Shown here piece after piece: positions 1-6,158 of a stretch of 6,158 bases of DNA (positions within the stretch are counted from its first letter, which is position 1; every line of letters starts with the position of its first letter). The notes beneath the pieces are model-generated. The model did no database searches, was not told the origin of the DNA, and saw only the letters and a program-made list of their open reading frames with translations. The position numbers were made by a program, and so were the translations under genes. The DNA comes from DATBLQ01 sp036555325 (GTDB lineage Bacteria > Pseudomonadota > Alphaproteobacteria > Rhizobiales > Aestuariivirgaceae), in NCBI GenBank assembly GCA_036555325.1, contig DATBLQ010000069.1:1-6158 (forward strand). The letters run 5' to 3'.

Positions 1-420
1 CCATTGTTGATTGACGTCAATTAGGCGAAATCGCTTTTCATTGAACAATCCAGAGAAAAAAAACTGAAGTGTTTTTAATCGCTGTTGACCATCAACGATT
101 ATGTGACGCCCCGACTTCACCTCTTTAAAAAGGAAGATGCCCGGAACAGGAAGACCCAATAGTAAAGACTCAACAAATCTCGAAGCATGACGCTGTGACC
201 ATACATAAGAGCGCTGAAATGGAGGTGCGTAGAACGCAGCCGTATTCATTCGTTTAACAATAGAGTCAACGGTGTAGTCTGCACCATAACTCGTTATACT
301 GAACCGCTCGGAAAGAGCTTGTTCTTTTTCAGCTTCGTCTTCGACGCCGTCAACAAGATCGAGTTCGTAATCTTCTACATTCACAAACTCATCACTTGCA
401 GACGGATTTTTTCTTTGCAT
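1..420 (-). CDS. DUF262 domain protein (GmrS/ParB-like fold), N-terminal part only
   Basis: An open frame of 140 codons starts at an ATG (418-420, minus) and runs off the left edge without a stop, so the C-terminal part is missing. The start is supported by a Shine-Dalgarno-like AGGGTG at 427-432, six bases upstream. The first 40 residues are acidic and rich in Asp/Glu. Then come the hallmarks of the DUF262 family: an F-Q-R-S-Y-V-W segment at about residues 68-74 and an I-I-V-D-G-Q-Q-R-L segment at about 107-115. In characterised relatives (the GmrS half of the GmrSD type IV restriction enzyme) the DGQQR motif belongs to a nucleotide-hydrolysing ParB/sulfiredoxin-like fold. Many DUF262 proteins carry a C-terminal DUF1524 HNH-type nuclease, but that part lies outside the window. 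G+C is about 43% by hand count, lower than the neighbouring genes, which suggests horizontal transfer. The family call is firm; a defence role is inference, and some DUF262 proteins are uncharacterised. Confidence 0.88.
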   Translation of the reverse strand, partial: MQRKNPSASDEFVNVEDYELDLVDGVEDEAEKEQALSERFSITSYGADYTVDSIVKRMNTAAFYAPPFQRSYVWSQRHASRFVESLLLGLPVPGIFLFKEVKSGRHIIVDGQQRLKTLQFFFSGLFNEKRFRLIDVNQQW

Positions 421-521
421 TTGATTCACCCTAAGTGATCCCACCTTCAAGATGGACTCTCAGGTTCCTTCTCACAACCACCTACTCGACGTTGCGGCGC
501 TTGTGCCAAAAAACACTCCCC
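421..521. other. intergenic gap between phaC and the DUF262 gene
   Basis: Both flanking genes are on the minus strand with about 100 bp between them. On the minus strand a run of six T (508-513) lies eight bases after the phaC stop codon, but no complementary stem precedes it, so a classical intrinsic terminator is not supported. A nine-base unit occurs twice in tandem at 514-530 (CACTCCCC on the plus strand, copies separated by one T) and overlaps the phaC stop. The ribosome-binding site of the DUF262 gene is at 427-432. No promoter stands out. Confidence 0.5.
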
Positions 522-2330
522 TCACTCCCCCTTCACCTTGACATAGCGCCCCGGTGCGTCTTCGATTGCCCTGAACCGTCCGCTTCCCGGAACGCGGGCC
601 TTCACCCACTTGCCCGAGCGCGTGTTGATCCACTCGAGCCAGTCCGGCCACCATGAGCCCGCATGTTCCCTTGCGCCTGCCCACCACTCCGCAAGCGTCG
701 GGGCGCCGTCTTCATTTGTCCAGAACTGATATTTCTGCGCCTCGGGCGGGTTCACCACGCCTGCAATATGCCCGGAAGCGGCAACCACCAAACGCACCGG
801 GCCGCCAAAATAATCGCCAAGCTTGAACACCGATGCCAGAGGCGAGATATGATCGTCACGCGCACCGAGATTATAGACCGGAACCTTCACCTTCCTCAGG
901 TCGAGTCGCACGCCATCAAGCGTCATCTTGCCCTTCGACAATCGGTTATGCAGATAGCATTCGCGCAAGTAGAAACTATGCACGTTGGCGGGCATGCGCG
1001 TGCCGTCGGAGTTCCAGTACAAGAGGTCGAAGGCCATGGGCTCTTTGCCCATGAGATAATTATTGATGACATAGGACCAGATGAGATCGTTGGAACGCAG
1101 CAGATTGAAGGCCTCGGCCATGCGACGGCCGGGCAAATATCCCGTTTCTGCCATTCGTGCCTCGATCCATTTGAGCTGCTCCTCGTCGACGTATACGAGA
1201 AGATCGCCCGCGTTTTCAAAATCCACCTGCGCGGCGAGGAAGGTAACCGAGTTCACGCGTGCATCGTTTTTTTGCGCCATATAGGCCAGCGATGCGGCAA
1301 CCAGCGAACCCCCCACGCAGTAGCCGATGACGTTTGCTTTCTTTTCATTCGTTGCCTTGAGCGTCACATCCAGCGCCGTGAGAAAACCCTCGTTCATGTA
1401 ATCGGCAAAGGTTTTGTACGAATAGTTCTGATCTGGGTTGATCCACGAGACGACAAACACCGTCAGTCCCTGTGCCACCGCCCATTGAATGAACGACTTT
1501 CTTGGGCTCAAGTCGAGAATGTAATATTTGTTGATCCACGGTGGAACGATAAGGAGTGGAATCTGGCGCACCTTTTCGCTGGTGGGTGAATATTGGATGA
1601 GTTGGAACACGCCGTTCTCGAATATCACCTTGCCGGGAGTCGTGGCCAGGTTCCGTCCCACCTCGAAGGCCCTGGCGTTGGTCTGCGAGATGCGCAACCG
1701 TCCACCCCCCTCGCGCAAGTCGCGTTCGAGTTTTTCCAGCCCGTCGACGAGATTCTGGCCGTTCGTGGCGAGCGTCAACTTGAGCACTTCCGGATTGGTA
1801 AGGGCGAAATTGGTCGGCGATAGAGCATTCATGATCTGCTCGACATAAAACCGTGCTTTGCGCTTCGTCTGCTGGTCCAGGCCCTGCGCTCCCGCGGCCA
1901 TCTCCTTCGCCCAATTGGCGGTGATGAGATATGCCTGTTTCAGGAAATCGAAAAACTGGTTCAGTTCCCAGTCGGGATCCTTGAAGCGCTTGTCGCCGCG
2001 CTCTGGAGTTACCACAGGCTCGACCGGCTCCCCGAGCGCTCGACGCCAAAACGCGGTCCACAACTGTGCATGGCCCTGCCACAGCTTTAGCTGTGCTTCG
2101 GCAAATTTCTGCGGATTGGTCCAGTAGACTTTCGCCACATCGCTCAATGTCTTCACCACCTGCTCGATGGGAACGACTTGTGCTTCGATATCCTGCTTAA
2201 GGCCCTGCTGTCGCCCCGCCATGAAGGTGGCGATGCGAAGGGTTGCCTCGAAAACCTTTGTGAGATTACGCCCCAATTCGATCGGATCGCTCAATCTGAA
2301 ATCGGAAGGGGCTGGTGCTCTAGCTTCCAT
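522..2330 (-). CDS. phaC: class I poly(3-hydroxyalkanoate) synthase
   Basis: This 602-residue protein polymerises (R)-3-hydroxyacyl-CoA, mainly 3-hydroxybutyryl-CoA, into PHA storage polyester at the surface of cytoplasmic granules. Its length fits class I PhaC (about 590-600 residues). An N-terminal PhaC_N region (about residues 60-270) is followed by an alpha/beta-hydrolase core. The lipase-like box G-Y-C-V-G-G at 336-341 places the nucleophile at Cys338. Asp493, in the D-D-H-I-S-P stretch, and His521, in the S-G-H-I-A-G-V stretch, complete the triad. The Asp-His spacing of 28 residues equals that of the Cupriavidus necator enzyme (D480, H508). The ATG at 2328-2330 gives a typical N-terminus; the next Met is residue 38, inside conserved-looking sequence. 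No strong Shine-Dalgarno is visible. It is transcribed divergently from hom. No phaA, phaB or phasin gene lies in the window, which is common in alphaproteobacteria, where phaC is often separate from phaAB. Confidence 0.97.
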   Translation of the reverse strand: MEARAPAPSDFRLSDPIELGRNLTKVFEATLRIATFMAGRQQGLKQDIEAQVVPIEQVVKTLSDVAKVYWTNPQKFAEAQLKLWQGHAQLWTAFWRRALGEPVEPVVTPERGDKRFKDPDWELNQFFDFLKQAYLITANWAKEMAAGAQGLDQQTKRKARFYVEQIMNALSPTNFALTNPEVLKLTLATNGQNLVDGLEKLERDLREGGGRLRISQTNARAFEVGRNLATTPGKVIFENGVFQLIQYSPTSEKVRQIPLLIVPPWINKYYILDLSPRKSFIQWAVAQGLTVFVVSWINPDQNYSYKTFADYMNEGFLTALDVTLKATNEKKANVIGYCVGGSLVAASLAYMAQKNDARVNSVTFLAAQVDFENAGDLLVYVDEEQLKWIEARMAETGYLPGRRMAEAFNLLRSNDLIWSYVINNYLMGKEPMAFDLLYWNSDGTRMPANVHSFYLRECYLHNRLSKGKMTLDGVRLDLRKVKVPVYNLGARDDHISPLASVFKLGDYFGGPVRLVVAASGHIAGVVNPPEAQKYQFWTNEDGAPTLAEWWAGAREHAGSWWPDWLEWINTRSGKWVKARVPGSGRFRAIEDAPGRYVKVKGE

Positions 2331-2402
2331 AATCTACGCAAACTCGCTAACCGCTTGACTTTACAGTGTCGGCACCCTTCGCCAAACTTCTTTAAGGATC
2401 GG

Positions 2403-2431
2403 TTGAAATGCGGGAGTTCTGCATTCATAAG
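2403..2431 (+). promoter_or_regulatory. candidate sigma-70-type promoter of hom
   Basis: TTGAAA at 2403-2408 (five of six match to TTGACA) and CATAAG at 2426-2431 (four of six match to TATAAT) are separated by 17 bases, and the pair ends 35 bases before the hom ATG. It lies in the 136-bp region (2331-2466) between the divergent phaC and hom starts, where a hom promoter is expected. I found no equally good pair pointing toward phaC. This is a by-eye consensus match only. Confidence 0.38.
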
Positions 2432-2466
2432 ATGCGCCACAACAAAGTTGAGCTTCTGGTTTCCTC

Positions 2467-3765
2467 ATGACTTCGCCATTAAGAATTGGGCTCGCCGGCC
2501 TCGGAACCGTCGGCATAGGTGTGCTCGACGCCCTGCAAAAACACGGAAAATCCATCGCTTTGCGGGCCAACCGACCGGTAAACGTGACGGCGGTAACGGC
2601 CCGCGACCGCTCCAAGCCGCGGGGCAGCCATGATCTCGGCCAGATCAAATGGATTAACGATCCGGTAACACTTGCCGGAATCCCGGATATAGACGTTTTC
2701 GTCGAGCTCATCGGTGGGGAAGGGGAGCCCGCCAGAACCGCGGTCGAAACCGCTCTCAAGTCAGGCAAGCATGTGGTGACCGCCAACAAGGCGCTCCTCG
2801 CCCACCATGGTGGAGGGCTTGCCAGGCTTGCCGATGCTCATGGTGCAGGACTCTATTTCGAGGCGGCAGTGGCGGGGGGAATTCCCATCGTCAAGACCAT
2901 GCGCGAAAGCCTTGCCGGCAACGGAGTTCGGCGCGTTTCGGGCATTCTCAACGGCACCTGCAACTACATCCTTACCAAGATGACCACCGAAATGCGTGCC
3001 TTCGCCGACGTCTTGCGCGAGGCCCAAAAGCTTGGGTATGCGGAAACCGACCCGACCTTCGATGTTGGCGGTTTCGACACCGCCCACAAGCTTGCGATTT
3101 TGACCTCGCTCGCCTTTGGTACCGAACCCAACCTCGAGGCCATCGATATCGAGGGTATCGAAAACATCACCCAGGATGACATCCGCAACGCCGATGATCT
3201 GGGCTACAAGATCAAACTGTTGGGTGTTGCTGCTCAGACAGAGGATGGTATCGAACAACGGGTTCACCCCACTCTGGTAAAAAAGGGCTCGCCCATGGCC
3301 GATGTCGATGGCGTATTCAACGCAATCGCGGTTAAGGCCGATTTTGCCGGGGACCTGATGCTGGAAGGCCGCGGCGCTGGTGCGCACCCAACCGCTGCGA
3401 GCGTGCTGTCGGACATCTGTGACATCGCCCATGGGGGGAGGCTTCCTGCTTTCGGTGTTCCGGCAAAGGAGCTTAAACCGTTCCGCAAGGCACAGCTGAA
3501 AGCGCATGAAGGTGGCTATTACGTCGCGCTAGAACTTTACGACCGGCCGGGCTCTGTCGCCGGCATCGCCAACCGTCTGGCAGAGCAGAAGATCTCGATT
3601 GAGAGTATCGTCCAGCGCGCACCTCAGTCGAAACAGGCCACGGCCCCCTTCATTCTCATTACTCACGATACCCTCGAAAGCTCCATGCGCATCGCGCTGG
3701 AAAAAATCGAAGCTGACGGCCATGTGGCAAAAACCCCCCGCATGATCAGAATTGAAAGGGTCTGA
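2467..3765 (+). CDS. hom: homoserine dehydrogenase with C-terminal ACT domain
   Basis: This 432-residue cytoplasmic enzyme reduces L-aspartate-4-semialdehyde to L-homoserine with NAD(P)H, the branch point to threonine, isoleucine and methionine. The N-terminal Rossmann fold shows G-L-G-T-V-G at residues 11-16. T-A-N-K-A-L-L-A at 105-112 supplies Lys108 (K117 in the yeast enzyme). The substrate region includes E-A-A-V-A-G-G-I-P-I (132-140) and G-I-L-N-G-T-C-N-Y-I-L-T (159-170). A D-x-x-x-K pair at Asp204 and Lys208 matches the catalytic pair of the yeast enzyme. G-R-G-A-G at 301-305 is the usual G-x-G-A-G. From about residue 350 an ACT domain (start Y-Y-V-A-L-E-L, then D-R-P-G-S) suggests feedback control by threonine, as known for this architecture. 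It is monofunctional, with no aspartokinase domain. The ATG start gives a normal N-terminus but has no clear Shine-Dalgarno. It is divergent from phaC and convergent with the SDR gene, 67 bp away. Confidence 0.97.
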   Translation: MTSPLRIGLAGLGTVGIGVLDALQKHGKSIALRANRPVNVTAVTARDRSKPRGSHDLGQIKWINDPVTLAGIPDIDVFVELIGGEGEPARTAVETALKSGKHVVTANKALLAHHGGGLARLADAHGAGLYFEAAVAGGIPIVKTMRESLAGNGVRRVSGILNGTCNYILTKMTTEMRAFADVLREAQKLGYAETDPTFDVGGFDTAHKLAILTSLAFGTEPNLEAIDIEGIENITQDDIRNADDLGYKIKLLGVAAQTEDGIEQRVHPTLVKKGSPMADVDGVFNAIAVKADFAGDLMLEGRGAGAHPTAASVLSDICDIAHGGRLPAFGVPAKELKPFRKAQLKAHEGGYYVALELYDRPGSVAGIANRLAEQKISIESIVQRAPQSKQATAPFILITHDTLESSMRIALEKIEADGHVAKTPRMIRIERV

Positions 3766-3832
3766 TCCTCTTTCCACGTACGGGCGGCCACGGTTGGGAG
3801 CACCGGCGAATGCAATGCTTCCCGTAGACCGG

Positions 3833-4594
3833 TCAGTTTGAATAAAGCCCGCCGACGTCTGGATCGATGACTATTGTTGCCAGCGTTACATGGCGGGGGC
3901 GGGTGATCGCATAAAGGCCCGCCTCGACAACATCGCGATTGGTCGCGAGCGATTTTGGCGGCCGCTCCGCATTCCAGGCCTTCTCGTTCAAAGGCGATAC
4001 GTCCTCGAGCACCGGCGGGTAGAGCGCGCTCACCCGAACTGGTCTTCCCCGTAGCTCTTGACGTAGGCCATCGTTCATTCCGGTTTGCCCATGCTTGGCT
4101 GCAAGATACGCAACCGAAGCTCCATGCAGCTCGGCGTTTGGCAAGCCGGAGATCGCAACGATATTGAGGATATCACCGGCCCCCGAGGCCTCGAGCGGCG
4201 GAAGCAGTCCGCGTGTGAAGAGCAAAGTCCCGGTTACCGCCGAGCTGATCGTGCCGACGATGCCGAACGCGTCGTGCTCGGTCATCGACCCTGGGAGCCA
4301 CTGCGCGCCATTGTTGATCAATATGTCTAGCTTCGCCATTTCGTCGCGCATTTTTTTCGCTGTGCTGGTAACTGCACCTGGGTCCGCAAGATCGAGGATG
4401 ATCGTCTGCGGCCGTTTGCCCGTGCGCTGATGAATGGCCTCCGCTGTCGAATAGAGTGTCTCGCTCGTCCGGCCGGTCATGATGATGTCGGCGCCGAGAT
4501 CGGCGAGAGCAACCGCGAAAGCAGCCCCGAGGCCCCGCCCGGCACCGGTAATGACGGCTGACTTTCCGGATAAGCTGACCGTTTGCATGAACAT
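3833..4594 (-). CDS. classical short-chain dehydrogenase/reductase (SDR), substrate unknown
   Basis: This 253-residue protein has the length and motif order of a classical SDR, an NAD(P)-dependent cytoplasmic oxidoreductase. The cofactor motif T-G-A-G-R-G-L-G is at residues 16-23. The end of the second strand reads M-T-G-R (39-42); an Arg here often means NADPH preference (inference). N-N-G-A at 94-97 replaces the usual N-N-A-G. The catalytic residues are Ser149 and Y-L-A-A-K (Tyr163, Lys167), with a plausible Asn further upstream. After the core, Y-P-P (192-194) stands where many members have Y-P-G. No signal peptide or membrane segment is visible. ATG codons exist at residues 1 and 3; neither has a clear ribosome-binding site, so the start is uncertain by two codons. 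It follows the LysR gene on the same strand after 51 bp, so co-transcription is likely. The substrate cannot be named from sequence. Confidence 0.93.
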   Translation of the reverse strand: MFMQTVSLSGKSAVITGAGRGLGAAFAVALADLGADIIMTGRTSETLYSTAEAIHQRTGKRPQTIILDLADPGAVTSTAKKMRDEMAKLDILINNGAQWLPGSMTEHDAFGIVGTISSAVTGTLLFTRGLLPPLEASGAGDILNIVAISGLPNAELHGASVAYLAAKHGQTGMNDGLRQELRGRPVRVSALYPPVLEDVSPLNEKAWNAERPPKSLATNRDVVEAGLYAITRPRHVTLATIVIDPDVGGLYSN

Positions 4595-4645
4595 GGCGTC
4601 GATTGCGCCAACTTATCCAGTTTGGAGTCCTCGTCAATCCGTGTA

Positions 4646-5545
4646 TTAGGCGAACTCGACGGTGCGGAAATGCGCCTCGATTGTTTCCGCAAAGAGCCGT
4701 GCCACGGTCAGCAGGTTTTTTTGCGCCGAAAGGATGATGCCTATCCGGTAGTCGCTGACGGTGCCGGACAGGGGAACAAAATGCAACAGACCCTGCTGCA
4801 CCTCCTTATGAAAACCTATTTTTGTATAGAGCCCGATGCCCACGTTGGCGAGAATGGCTTGCTTGCCGACGACAAGCGAATTGGTGAACATGGCGGTGGA
4901 AATGGGCAACATGTCGAGTTTCAAGTCGCGGGTCACGAGCGAATTCGGCCCGCGGTTGTCATATGTTCGAACCAGGGGATAGGCGGCGCAGTCTTCCGGT
5001 CGCGCATAAAGCCTGCTGGCAAGCGGATGGCCCGGCTGAACGATAAGGCCGAAAGGAGCTGCCTTGTCGGCCATGACGCGGACATCAGGGTGCAGGTCGC
5101 GGGTAAAGGTTAGCCCGATGTCGGCCGTACCCCGTGCGACCTCCTCCATGGTCTCGTCCGGAAAGCCTGTCTTCACGGTGAAAGAGACACCCGGGTAGGA
5201 TGCCCCGAAGTCCTCCAGTACCATGGGCAGAAACTGGAAGGTTATCGAATCGAGCGTCGAAATGGTGACATGACCGGTTCGCAGGTCTCGGATGTCGCCG
5301 ATGGTCACCCGCAGCTTTTGATAGTCATGCAGGGTGCGGCGGCAATGCTCGATCACCACACGCCCGGCAGCTGTGAGCTCGACGCCTTCCGGCGTCCTTT
5401 CGAACAATTTTGTCCCGAGGTCGGCCTCGAGCTTGAGTATCTGTCGATTCACCGCAGACGAAGCAACGTTGAGGACCTTCGCGGCCTTGCGAATTGACCG
5501 CTGCCGAGCCACCTCGTCAACGTAGCGCAACAATGGGTTGTGCAT
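4646..5545 (-). CDS. LysR-type transcriptional regulator
   Basis: This 299-residue protein has the classic LysR layout. An N-terminal winged helix-turn-helix covers about residues 4-62, with R-K-A-A-K-V-L-N-V-A-S-S-A-V-N-R-Q-I in the recognition region and L-F-E-R-T-P-E-G-V-E-L-T-A-A-G in the wing. A linker helix follows (about 63-88), then a periplasmic-binding-like effector domain (about 90-290) that would sense an unknown small molecule. I chose the ATG at 5543-5545 because it places the first helix (L-L-R-Y-V) at residue 5, as in the family. A TTG at 5582-5584 would add 13 residues and cannot be excluded, since neither start has a good Shine-Dalgarno. The gene precedes the SDR by 51 bp on the same strand, unlike the divergent layout usual for LysR regulators and their targets. 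It therefore may regulate its own operon, or targets elsewhere. Confidence 0.93.
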   Translation of the reverse strand: MHNPLLRYVDEVARQRSIRKAAKVLNVASSAVNRQILKLEADLGTKLFERTPEGVELTAAGRVVIEHCRRTLHDYQKLRVTIGDIRDLRTGHVTISTLDSITFQFLPMVLEDFGASYPGVSFTVKTGFPDETMEEVARGTADIGLTFTRDLHPDVRVMADKAAPFGLIVQPGHPLASRLYARPEDCAAYPLVRTYDNRGPNSLVTRDLKLDMLPISTAMFTNSLVVGKQAILANVGIGLYTKIGFHKEVQQGLLHFVPLSGTVSDYRIGIILSAQKNLLTVARLFAETIEAHFRTVEFA

Positions 5546-5834
5546 ACTAGTGTCTGCGCTCGCAACTTCGACGCTAACTTGCAATTATTCGGTGATCAAA
5601 GATAGTCCGAAATACCGCCAATTTGTCGATAAACCAGAGTATTGTTCAACCCCAGGTGATGCTTATCAGGCATCCCAATTGGCTCAAAACGGTTCCACTG
5701 AGACCCAAGGCGATGATCTAGAGTGGGCCGTAAATTACCGGCTCATAATGCTTGCGATATTCTGAGGCAATCAATTCTGACCGGGGGCGATTTTAGTAGG
5801 ATGACGGCCGGCAGCCAAACTGTCGGCCGTCTTT
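5546..5834. other. non-coding region upstream of the LysR gene
   Basis: This 289-bp stretch separates the transporter fragment from the LysR gene and is more A+T-rich than the flanking genes. It holds a T-N11-A dyad (5658-5674) and a strong hairpin near its right end. On the minus strand AATAAT (5584-5589) resembles a -10 box 39 bases upstream of the LysR ATG, but no convincing -35 box is placed before it. A plus-strand open frame ending at 5765 spans most of the region, with only TTG (5538) or GTG starts and no ribosome-binding site; I do not call it a gene. Confidence 0.5.
5658..5674. promoter_or_regulatory. candidate LysR-type operator (T-N11-A dyad)
   Basis: GATGC and GCATC form a perfect five-base inverted repeat around a seven-base centre (TTATCAG). 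The inner TGC-N7-GCA has the T-N11-A form (T5660, A5672) recognised by many LysR-family regulators. It lies about 113 bp upstream of the LysR ATG, a reasonable position for an autoregulatory site. Short dyads of this kind also occur by chance, and no second copy was found nearby. Confidence 0.35.
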
Positions 5835-5835
5835 T
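5803..5835 (+). terminator. intrinsic terminator-like hairpin, best on the plus strand
   Basis: Arms at 5803-5814 and 5820-5831 pair over 12 positions, G+C-rich, with one G-U pair on the plus strand and a five-base loop (CCAAA). A run of four T (5832-5835) follows directly. On the minus strand the G-U becomes an A-C mismatch and no T-run follows, so the hairpin is a better terminator for plus-strand RNA. On the minus side it starts a few bases after the stop codon of the transporter fragment, so it could still end or stabilise that transcript. No confident plus-strand gene precedes it. Confidence 0.65.
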
Positions 5836-6158
5836 CACCGGGTTGGGCGCCACGACGCTCCGAGCCAGCTGCCTCGGACGAGGCCATCCTGGAAAATGAG
5901 GGTCACTCCGAAGAGCGCCAGTAGTGCCGCGAACCAGGTTGCAGATGCCGGGCGCTCTCCAAGCACCAGGCGGCTCGCCGCGGCAACGAACAGAGGCGCC
6001 ATGGCGCCTATGCAGGGCACATTGGCCGTGCTGGTAAGGGTGAGCGAAGTCACATAGAGCGTCGAGCCCAATACAAAAAAGCCGGCGCAGGCAACCATAG
6101 CCGTCGCGGGGATGGCGAAGCGTCGGTGCCAATCCCGTCCATGGGCGGCAATCAAATA
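5835..6158 (-). CDS. EamA/DMT-family transporter fragment, 5' end outside window, probably C-terminally truncated
   Basis: The frame is open from the right window edge for 107 residues and ends in TGA at 5835-5837; the true start lies beyond the edge. The visible part has three hydrophobic segments (about residues 15-36, 45-64 and 72-89). It also has the conserved run A-P-L-F-V-A-A-A-S-R-L-V-L-G-E-R, typical of the last helices of an EamA repeat in drug/metabolite transporters of the inner membrane. The following R-G-S-W-L-G resembles the linker that normally leads from the first EamA repeat into the second, but the protein ends 10 residues later. Neither other minus-strand frame downstream encodes a hydrophobic continuation, so a simple frameshift does not explain this. 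The gene may be a decayed ten-helix DMT transporter. Alternatively, this is the second repeat with an unusual tail and the first lies outside the window. Substrate unknown. Confidence 0.75.
   Translation of the reverse strand, partial: YLIAAHGRDWHRRFAIPATAMVACAGFFVLGSTLYVTSLTLTSTANVPCIGAMAPLFVAAASRLVLGERPASATWFAALLALFGVTLIFQDGLVRGSWLGASWRPTR

Noticed and set aside
514..530. Tandem nine-base repeat over the phaC stop codon
   Set aside because: Only two copies of a simple C-rich unit, and the phaC C-terminus looks normal for the family, so it is probably chance or a neutral duplication.
663..1589. A 308-codon plus-strand open frame antisense to phaC
   Set aside because: It lies wholly within the convincing phaC gene, shows no recognisable domain, and is the kind of shadow frame expected opposite a G+C-rich gene.
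3766..3832. Possible terminator between the convergent hom and SDR genes (TACGGG at 3779-3784 with CCCGTA at 3821-3826)
   Set aside because: The arms are six bases with a 36-base loop and no T-run; a second hairpin over the hom stop has a bulge and also lacks a T-run.
4583..5113. A 176-codon plus-strand open frame antisense to the LysR gene
   Set aside because: The opposite strand encodes a clear LysR effector domain; this frame has no family features or ribosome-binding site.
5538..5765. A 75-codon plus-strand frame in the region upstream of LysR
   Set aside because: Only a TTG start (or an internal GTG), no Shine-Dalgarno, overlap with the LysR start and no recognisable similarity. Kept only as a possibility in the terminator finding.
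5743..6132. A 129-codon minus-strand frame overlapping the transporter fragment
   Set aside because: It is a shifted frame of the transporter, rich in Arg, Pro and Cys, with none of the hydrophobic pattern seen in the real frame; it does not supply a continuation after 5835.
1..6158. CRISPR arrays, tRNA or rRNA genes, insertion sequences, attachment sites
   Set aside because: By eye I saw no regularly spaced repeats, no tRNA-like cloverleaf, no transposase and no terminal inverted repeats; a weak or partial element could be missed without computation.

Overview
The window looks like chromosomal DNA from an alphaproteobacterium, most likely Hyphomicrobiales (Rhizobiales); a Devosia- or Pelagibacterium-like genus is a tentative guess. 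The reasons are G+C-rich genes, a class I polyhydroxyalkanoate (PHA) synthase divergent from a homoserine dehydrogenase, and the overall look of these two proteins. No taxonomic search was possible.

Layout, left to right. (1) Positions 1-420, minus strand: the first 140 codons of a DUF262 (GmrS/ParB-like fold) protein. It runs off the left edge and has clearly lower G+C (about 43% by hand count) than the rest, so it probably marks the start of an acquired or accessory segment. (2) 522-2330, minus: complete phaC, class I PHA synthase, with an intact Cys/Asp/His triad. (3) 2331-2466: a divergent intergenic region with a candidate promoter for hom. (4) 2467-3765, plus: complete hom, homoserine dehydrogenase with a C-terminal ACT domain. 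(5) 3833-4594, minus: a classical short-chain dehydrogenase/reductase (SDR). (6) 4646-5545, minus: a LysR-type regulator 51 bp upstream of the SDR and on the same strand, so the two probably share a transcript. (7) 5546-5834: a 289-bp non-coding stretch with a T-N11-A dyad and a strong hairpin with a T-run on the plus strand. (8) 5835-6158, minus: the visible end of an EamA/DMT-type membrane transporter. It stops soon after what looks like its first EamA repeat, which suggests a truncated or decayed gene.

phaC and hom are ordinary metabolic genes: carbon storage, and the branch point to threonine and methionine. The LysR-SDR pair looks like a small regulated catabolic or detoxification unit of unknown substrate. 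No complete undescribed system is visible. The points most worth following are the low-G+C DUF262 gene at the left edge, the unexplained plus-strand terminator near 5803-5835, and the apparently truncated transporter next to it.
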